Part shown: positions 58,069-64,000 of the stretch, piece by piece | Numbering within the stretch: position 1 is the stretch's first letter | How the letters are laid out: each line of letters opens with the position of its first letter | DNA from: an uncultured Bacteroidota bacterium | GTDB taxonomy: Bacteria > Bacteroidota > Bacteroidia > JABEUT01 | Reading direction: 5' to 3' | Assembly (NCBI GenBank): GCA_903863935.1 | Contig: CAIPDV010000026.1 | Location: 25,515 to 89,514 of the forward strand | Length of the DNA stretch: 64,000 nt | Made by a program: the position numbers and the translations under genes | The notes under the pieces: model-generated | Told to the model about the DNA's origin: nothing | Database searches by the model: none | Seen by the model: only the letters and a program-made list of their open reading frames with translations

Positions 58069-60579
58069 TTAATTTTCAATAATGAATTTTCCGGCGGTCT
58101 GTCTGTGATTTAAATTGGTGACTCTAACAAGGTACATTCCGGGTTTTAGAGTTGAAACATCTATTGAATTGTCTGATGCTGTCGGTTGCAAGTTATAAGT
58201 CAATTGTAGTCTGCCAGCAATATCAAATATTTCAATTTGCCCTTGTATATTTTCTTGGCCTGTCATTCTGATGTATAGCCTGTCATTTGCAGGATTCGGA
58301 TAAATCTGCATGCGGCTTCCCTGTGATATCATAGTATTAATTCCCGAAGGGACAATATTAACTTTCCTTACAACTTGGTTCTCCTTGTCGGCAATATAAA
58401 TTTCTGTATTAGTAATAGCAATACCGGCGGGATTATTTAATTCAGCTGCGGTGGCTGGTCCTCCATTTCCGCTAAATCCGGCACCATATGCATGGTTCCC
58501 AACAACAGTAGTAATGATGCCTCCGCTTACTTCACGAATTACCTGGTTAGAATAATCTGCAATGTAGAAATTACCCATGCTGTCAATAGCTAACCCTGCA
58601 GGATTATTTAATTCAGCTGCGGTGGCTGGTCCTCCGTCGCCTGAGAAGCCTGTTCCAAGTGCATGATTTCCTGCTGCGGTTGTAATGATGCCTGCATTTA
58701 TTTCACGGATATCCTGATTGCCGCCATCCACGCCAACTCGGCGGTGACCTTTAATAACAGGAACAAATGCGCTATCTACTTCACTGACTAATATTTTACC
58801 ATGACCAACTTTAACCCTCATAGGATATGCTAACTGTGCAGATATTGCAGGTCCTCCGTCTCCGCTGAACCCTCCTCCAAGAGAAAAGTTTCCGGCAATG
58901 GTGTTGATATTTCCATTGCTTATGGTAACTTCCCTTATTACATGGTTAGCATAATCTGCAATGTAAATATTACCCACACTATCAACCGCTACCCCAGTAG
59001 GATTGTTTAACTCGGCATTGGTAGCAGGTCCTCCGTCTCCACTGTAGCCTGCGCCAAAAGCATTGTTTCCGGCAACAGTGCTGATAATTCCTCCGCTTAC
59101 TTTCCTTATCACATTATTCGAATAGTCGGCAATATACATATTGTTCGATGCATCCACAGCCACATCCGAAGGGTTGTTCAACTCAGCCGCAGTGGCCGCT
59201 CCTCCGTCCCCAGCATAGCCGGGTCCGAGTAAATAATTACCTGCTATTGTAGTAATGATTCCACCGTTAATTTTTCGAATAACCTGGTTGGTGTAATCTG
59301 CAATTAGGATATTACCTGTTTTATCAATTGCTACTGCATTAGGTAAATGTAATTGTGCTGAGGTAGCAACTCCACCGTCTCCGCTATATCCATAGCCAAG
59401 TGTATTGTTTCCGGCCAGGGTAGTAATGATATTAGTAGAATGGTTTACCACACGAACAACTTGATTACCTCCGTCAGCAATAAACATATCCCCTGCCACA
59501 TTAAATGCAGCACAAGCGGGAAGATTTAACTGAGCTGCTGTTGCCAATCCTCCATCTCCTGCAAAGGCGCATCCAAGGGCATGATTTCCCGCAATTGTAC
59601 TTATATTACCTGTGGATACAATTACTTCCCTAACAACGCAATTATTGACATCGGCAATATATATATTACCAGTTTTCCGAACCCATAATTCATAAGGGCT
59701 ATTTAACTGGGCTGAAGTTGCCAGGCCTCCGTCCCCACTGAAGCCTGCTCCAAGAGCATTGTCACCTGCAACAGTAGTTATTATTCCACTGGATAACGTT
59801 ACTTCGCGGATAACGTTATTGCCCTGATCAGCAATATATATATTCCCCGATGTGTCAACCGCAACACCGGATGGATTATTTAATTCTGCATCGGTAGCTT
59901 GGCCTCCGTCTCCATTGTAGCCAGAACCGAATGCATTATTTCCTGCAATGGTATTGATTATTCCTGTTGAAGTGTTTATTTGACGGATAACATTATTATC
60001 ATGATCTGCTATATATACATATCCATGGTGATCAGCCGCAATATTCATAGGTTTAGCAAATTCGGCAGCTGTGGCTGGTCCTCCGTCTCCACTGTATCCG
60101 GAAACCCCATTTCCGGCATACGTATTAATAATACCTGTGGTTGTAATTACTTGCCGTATCCTCGAATTTTGACAATCTGCGATATAGTAATTATTAAATT
60201 TATCGAACGAAGCACCTGTAGGGTTATTCAATTCTGCGGCTCTGGCTTGTCCTCCGTCCCCACTGAACCCACTTATTCCCGTTCCTGCTATTGTGGTTAT
60301 TATTCCAGATGTACTCACTTGGCGTAGTACACTATTCTTCAAATCGGTAATATAAACGTTTCCGGCAGTATCAACGGATACACCGTTTGGGGTGTGCAAT
60401 TGAGCCGCAGATGCTAAACCACCGTCCCCGCTGTATCCATAGCCAAGTGTATTGTTCCCTGCTTCATTGTTTATTATTTGGGCATTAAGGTTAGAAAGCG
60501 AAATGGTAGAAGCTGAAAGAAGAATGCAGAAGAAAACGGTGCGCTTCAAATTTAAAATGAAAAATAGGCGTTTAATCAT
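58069..60579 (-). CDS. T9SS-secreted NHL-repeat protein with an odd insertion in repeat 10
   Basis: The 836 residues include a signal region to about 33 (SNLNAQ), then twelve NHL-type repeats of about 54 residues (GDGGxATxAELNNPxGVAVDxxGNIYIADxxNxVIREV...ITTVAGN), enough for two six-bladed propellers. A T9SS sorting domain closes it (MQIYPNPANDRLYIRM ... PGMYLVRVTN ... GKFIIEN). Repeat 10 is broken by EVDSAFVPVIKGHRRVGV (18 residues, 58729-58782), which has no counterpart in the other eleven. Probably a surface or secreted binding protein. The repeats are conserved enough at DNA level to recombine. Confidence 0.93.
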   Translation of the reverse strand: MIKRLFFILNLKRTVFFCILLSASTISLSNLNAQIINNEAGNNTLGYGYSGDGGLASAAQLHTPNGVSVDTAGNVYITDLKNSVLRQVSTSGIITTIAGTGISGFSGDGGQARAAELNNPTGASFDKFNNYYIADCQNSRIRQVITTTGIINTYAGNGVSGYSGDGGPATAAEFAKPMNIAADHHGYVYIADHDNNVIRQINTSTGIINTIAGNNAFGSGYNGDGGQATDAELNNPSGVAVDTSGNIYIADQGNNVIREVTLSSGIITTVAGDNALGAGFSGDGGLATSAQLNSPYELWVRKTGNIYIADVNNCVVREVIVSTGNISTIAGNHALGCAFAGDGGLATAAQLNLPACAAFNVAGDMFIADGGNQVVRVVNHSTNIITTLAGNNTLGYGYSGDGGVATSAQLHLPNAVAIDKTGNILIADYTNQVIRKINGGIITTIAGNYLLGPGYAGDGGAATAAELNNPSDVAVDASNNMYIADYSNNVIRKVSGGIISTVAGNNAFGAGYSGDGGPATNAELNNPTGVAVDSVGNIYIADYANHVIREVTISNGNINTIAGNFSLGGGFSGDGGPAISAQLAYPMRVKVGHGKILVSEVDSAFVPVIKGHRRVGVDGGNQDIREINAGIITTAAGNHALGTGFSGDGGPATAAELNNPAGLAIDSMGNFYIADYSNQVIREVSGGIITTVVGNHAYGAGFSGNGGPATAAELNNPAGIAITNTEIYIADKENQVVRKVNIVPSGINTMISQGSRMQIYPNPANDRLYIRMTGQENIQGQIEIFDIAGRLQLTYNLQPTASDNSIDVSTLKPGMYLVRVTNLNHRQTAGKFIIEN
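58729..58782 (-). repeat. 54-bp in-frame insertion in an NHL repeat
   Basis: Encodes EVDSAFVPVIKGHRRVGV between ILVS and DGGNQDIREI; removal restores ILVSDGGNQDIREI, like MFIADGGNQVVRVV in repeat 6. The DNA has a GC-rich stem-forming end (CACGCC-AACTC-GGCGGTG), unlike its surroundings. Confidence 0.65.
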
Positions 60580-60656
60580 GGCTAAATAAATTTGTTGTGA
60601 TGACCAAATATAAAGAATTTAATGATTACCGCTAAGAGACGGTTTTTGGAATCTTA

Positions 60657-60664
60657 TATATTTG
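60657..60664 (+). promoter_or_regulatory. Putative -7 box of the TPR gene
   Basis: TATATTTG fits TAnnTTTG and lies 17 bp before the GTG at 60682. No good -33 box. Confidence 0.4.
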
Positions 60665-60681
60665 CAGGCTAATATACTTGT

Positions 60682-62295
60682 GTGAAGAAAATCTTCTATT
60701 TCATTTTTTTACTTCTTTTTCTAAATCCGCCATGCGAAGGGCGAGGTAAAATAGATTCACTTAAGAATCTATTACTAAGTAAAGGTAGTGATTCAACCCG
60801 GGTAGAAATTTTGCTGAGTCTGTGTTCGCTGGAAAGGAATTATTCGACGAAAGAAGCACTTGATTAAGGGAATAAGGCCCTCGCGCTAGCTGAAAATATT
60901 GATTGGAATGATGGTATAGCTAAAGCAAATCTAAGGCTTGGAAATACATATACTTTTCAGGGGAGCTCAAAAATGGCACTTGAATATTATACAAAAGCGT
61001 TGGATATATACAGGCAAAAGGGAAACAGGAAATACGTGGAAATTTGCCAAACTGATATGGCAAATAGCTATTCAAGTCTGGGCGATTACCCGAAAGCTCT
61101 GGAATATTATCGCCTATCTCTTGAAGAATCAGGAAAATTGCATGATACTATTGGTGTAATAGCAAACCTGAATTCCATTGGACTTGTTTTTGCTTCGCTT
61201 GGAGATTTTCCAAAGGCTCTTGATTATTATGAGAAAGCCGGAATAGAAGCTCAGGAATCGGGAGATAGTTATGAAAACGCCTCTGTTTTTAATAATATCG
61301 GCGATCTTTATGCAGGACTTCGGGATACCGTGAGAGCTCTTAAATTTCTTAAACAGGCTCTTCAAATTTCAGAAAAAATCAACTACAATAAATTAGAAGC
61401 AAGGGTGCTGCTGAATATTGGGGAACTGCTGGAAATAAAAAATGATTCAGCGGTAATTTATATTAATCAGGCATTGGAGATTCACCAGAAGATGGGAAAT
61501 AATATTGGTATTGCAGAATGCATGGAGCAATTGGGGTTGATCTATGATAAACAAAAAAAATATTCACTTGCATCGAATTACACAATAAAGGCTCAAGAAT
61601 TGTTTATTGCCGCGGGAGAAAAGGAAATGCTGGCAAAAAATTATCTGGATGAAGGGAACATTTATAAAGACTCATTGATGTACGGACAGGCGGAAGTGAA
61701 TTTCACAAAAGGCCTTGAATTGGCTAAGGAAATAGGGGTGAAAGAAACGGAACGCGATGCCCTCCAAAGCTTGAGTGATTTATATAATAAGCTAAAACAA
61801 CCTGAAAAAGAATTGAGCACCTACAAGCAATATATTTCGCTTCGCGATACTATTATGAATGGTGATAAAGCCAAAGCCATTCAATTAAAAGAGATAGAAT
61901 ATGATGATTTGAAGAATAAAATAGAGGAGGAAAACAGGAAGGCAGCAACTGAGCGAAAACACAACTTGCAACTGTTGGGAATAGCAGTTTTTATACTTTC
62001 ACTTATTATAACGGTTATGCTGCTTAGTAAAATAAAAATAAAACCGGTATTTGTAAAAATATTAGGAGTTCTTGCGTTGCTTTTGTTATTTGAGTTTGTA
62101 TCTCTTCTAATTGAGCCGCTTATTTCCAGGTGGACTGACGATAATCCATTGTATACTTTTCTTGTTTTAGTGGCAATAGCGGCAGTTCTTATTCCAACGC
62201 ATCATCGTATGGAACATTGGGTGAAAGAACACCTTTCAAAAAAGCATGGCGGAAAGCATCCGAGTGAAAATCCGAAGGTTGAGCATCCTGTATAA
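60682..62295 (+). pseudogene. TPR membrane protein interrupted by an in-frame TAA
   Basis: A GTG start gives a signal peptide (MKKIFYFIFLLLFLNPPCEG) and YSTKEALD, then TAA at 60865-60867. The same frame goes on as GNKALALAENIDWNDGIAKANLRLGNTY to 62295, so one gene of 537 residues was broken by a single change (TAT to TAA fits the TPR consensus Tyr: ALDYGNKALA). About six TPRs follow (residues about 60-320 of the whole), then a coiled segment, three membrane helices and a basic His-rich tail (WVKEHLSKKHGGKHP). A restart at ATG 60973 would give 440 residues without a signal peptide. It lacks the histidine kinase or LuxR domain of similar TPR sensors. Confidence 0.88.
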
Positions 62296-62305
62296 TAAAA
62301 ATAAT

Positions 62306-63742
62306 TTATTTTTTCTTTATAAATTTGTTATCGTAATTCACATTTTTTGCATCAAGAAGTTTGGATTGAATAGTTAGTCTTCTTATGAAGCCCTTATAAT
62401 TTTTATTCTCAGGGTCTGTCCACAAAGCTTCTGCCAGGGCACACATCCTTGGGAGGGCCATGTACTCAACGTGTGAAAAATCGGGGATATATTCAGTCCA
62501 TACATTTCCCTGTGCCCCTAAAATGTAGGGCGTTTTATCAGGGCTTAGTTTCTTCGGTGTTGGTACATAATCATAAACAGCAGGCAGGGGATTGTATCCA
62601 CCAATGGCCAATGGCTCTTCATTAATTTTCTTTGATTGATAGTGGTCAAAATAGCAAGGATTGCCTGGAGACATAACCACATAATGTTCTTGTTCTGCGG
62701 CGGCAATTCCACCCGATGTACCCCTCCAACTCATAACAATAGCACCGGGTGCAAGCCCACCTTCCAGAATTTCGTCCCAACCGATAACAGTTTTTCCTTT
62801 GGCCGTAAGATAATTTACAATTCGTTTTGTAAAGTAACTCTGCAATTCCGCTTCATTAGCCAGCTTCTCTTTTTTAATTCTGGCCTGACATTTGGCACAT
62901 GTTTTCCATCTGTCTTTCGGACATTCATCACCACCTATGTGAATATATTTTCCCGGGAAAAGCGCACAAACTTCCGATAATATATTCTCTATAAAGGAGA
63001 AAGTACTATCATTCCCGGCGCAAAAAACTTCATTCGAAACACCCCAGATAGTCATGGGTTCAAAAGGTCCTCCCGTGCAGGAATATTGTGGATATGCAGC
63101 AAGTGCGGCAACTGAATGACCGGGCATTTCAATCTCGGGGACTATTGTAATATGCCGCTCAGTAGCATATGCTATAATTTCTTTAATGTCTTCCTGTGAA
63201 TAATATCCGCTATAAGGTTTTCTGTCAAATTTGTTACCTGTATCCTTAGGGTGTCCAATAACCGTTTCTTTTCTGGTTGAGGATATTTGAGTGAGCAATG
63301 GATATTTTTTTATTTCAATTCTCCAGCCCTGATCATCGGTAAGGTGCCAATGAAACGTATTAAACTTATAAAGTGCCATCAGATCAAGGTATTTTTTTAT
63401 TTCTTCTTTACTAAAAAAATGCCGACTGCAATCAAGATGCATACCTCTCCATTTATATTGTGGTTCATCAGCAATTGCAGCAGCCGGAATTTTTAATCTT
63501 GTTTGCTGTTCAACCGGTAGTAACTGAATTAAAGTTTGAATGGCATAGAAAGATCCTGCGCCTGTTGATGCCGTAATTCTTATTTCATCCGATGAGATAT
63601 TAAGTAAGTAACCTTCCTCTTTTATAGCTGTGTCAAATGGTGTTATTGAAAAAACAATTGCTTTATGGAGCCCCAAATCTGTGGTTTGTATTCGTAATTT
63701 GAGTCCGTAATTCTGTTCAAGATATTTCGTCAGGCATTTATT
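62306..63742 (-). pseudogene. Beta-N-acetylhexosaminidase (GH20) with damaged 5' end
   Basis: GH20 hydrolyses terminal GlcNAc/GalNAc. The catalytic domain is intact: KWRGMHLDCSRHFF, WHLTDDQGWRIEIKKYP, the catalytic Asp-Glu in IHIGGDECPKDRW, VIGWDEIL, MSWRG and the final WTEYIPDFSHVEYMALPRMCALAEALWT. Only a TTG at 63676 is available as start, yet the frame upstream still reads as the N-terminal domain (CLTKYLEQNYGLKLRIQTTDLG) up to a TGA at 63743-63745, with no ATG. A +1/-1 shift would join STLVCSEGDEINA from another frame. No signal peptide is found. It is either a frameshifted pseudogene or contains a sequencing error. Confidence 0.8.
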
Positions 63743-63907
63743 TCATCACCCTCAGAACATACAAGGGTACTCTTGTAAAAAAATTGGTGGTATCTCATTA
63801 AATTTATAAGTATAAGATTGAGGCTATAAATACGATAGTGAGGGATTGAAATGCAATAGCTATTATATAGATTAACAAAACTATAAACCTAAGTCAACTG
63901 TTTAGTC

Positions 63908-64000
63908 TTATTTACTCTTCAGACCTTTTAAGAAAAAGCTGGTAGTCTTTGCCAACGCCTTTTTCTTTTTCGCATCAAAAGCGATTTTAGCAAATTCTCC
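63908..64000 (-). CDS. C-terminal end of an unknown gene (partial)
   Basis: From the window edge the minus strand reads 30 residues (GEFAKIAFDAKKKKALAKTT, then SFFLKGLKSK) before TAA at 63908. Lys-rich; the family cannot be judged. The gap 63746-63907 shows nothing recognisable apart from the remains of the GH20 5' region. Confidence 0.45.
   Translation of the reverse strand, partial: GEFAKIAFDAKKKKALAKTTSFFLKGLKSK

Noticed and set aside
59980-60327. 115-codon plus-strand frame
   Set aside because: Antisense to the NHL repeats; repetitive Cys/Ser pattern mirrors them.
58400-60480. Long tandem repeat array of about 160 bp units
   Set aside because: Explained by NHL coding repeats; not a satellite or CRISPR.
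60865-60867. Programmed recoding (selenocysteine or readthrough) at the TAA
   Set aside because: TAA is not used for selenocysteine, no SECIS-like stem was seen, and a single Tyr-to-stop change is simpler.

Overview
The window looks like a chromosomal segment of a low-GC member of the Bacteroidota. This rests on: Por/T9SS C-terminal sorting domains on two large repeat proteins; lipoproteins with SC lipoboxes; promoter-like TAnnTTTG boxes; a DUF2480 gene; the SUF order sufA-like/B/C/D/S/E/T; and many short palindromic and micro-repeat elements in gene gaps. No rRNA, CRISPR array, prophage or intact insertion sequence was seen.

Layout. 1-6232: replication and vitamin genes on the minus strand (a DnaB-like ATPase lacking the N-domain, directly behind full dnaB; then DUF2480-ribBA-holB), with one plus-strand lipoprotein. 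6356-9074: pepT followed by two AT-rich genes with PD-(D/E)XK nuclease motifs. 9086-15128: a complete seven-gene suf operon. 15386-24916: exported or envelope proteins (S53 peptidase, transglutaminase-like protein, YceI, S10 peptidase, outer-membrane protein), coaX and tRNA-Phe. 24922-29982: a LexA-like XRE-S24 regulator divergent from dinB-dnaE, with two near-identical dyad operators between them, which looks like a self-contained damage-inducible mutagenesis unit. 29986-31611: a decayed patch holding a 5'-truncated DNA methyltransferase, a nuclease-like C-terminal fragment, REP-like repeats with a nested 27-bp palindrome, and a helically phased ATTGC array. 31612-36239: lptC, a CNNM/CorC-type protein, folK, a conserved gene, a sugar-nucleotide epimerase and a CpsB/YwqE-type PHP phosphatase. 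36298-41806: a T9SS GloVer-repeat protein, mdh, a possible five-fold beta-flower protein, twin Lys/Thr-rich small exported proteins with a PhoB-box-like promoter, and a DUF2252 gene. 41959-57007: an O-antigen/polysaccharide cluster with an ABC exporter (Wzm/Wzt), methyltransferase-like genes, many GT2 and GT4 enzymes and a GT11 fucosyltransferase. 57025-64000: a Kir-type K+ channel, a 12-repeat NHL T9SS protein, a TPR gene broken by a stop codon, a GH20 hexosaminidase with a damaged 5' end, and the edge of one more gene.

The most unusual signals are small ones. A 27-bp palindrome sits twice at the same internal point of a larger REP-like repeat and once in frame inside a T9SS sorting domain. 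An 18-residue insertion breaks one NHL repeat. Two paralogous promoters have identical response-regulator-like geometry. Two operators sit in a LexA-like/dinB/dnaE cassette. An ATTGC array has 10-12 bp spacing. A DnaB paralogue has lost exactly its N-terminal domain. All calls were made by eye; identities and functions come from remembered family motifs, not from searches.
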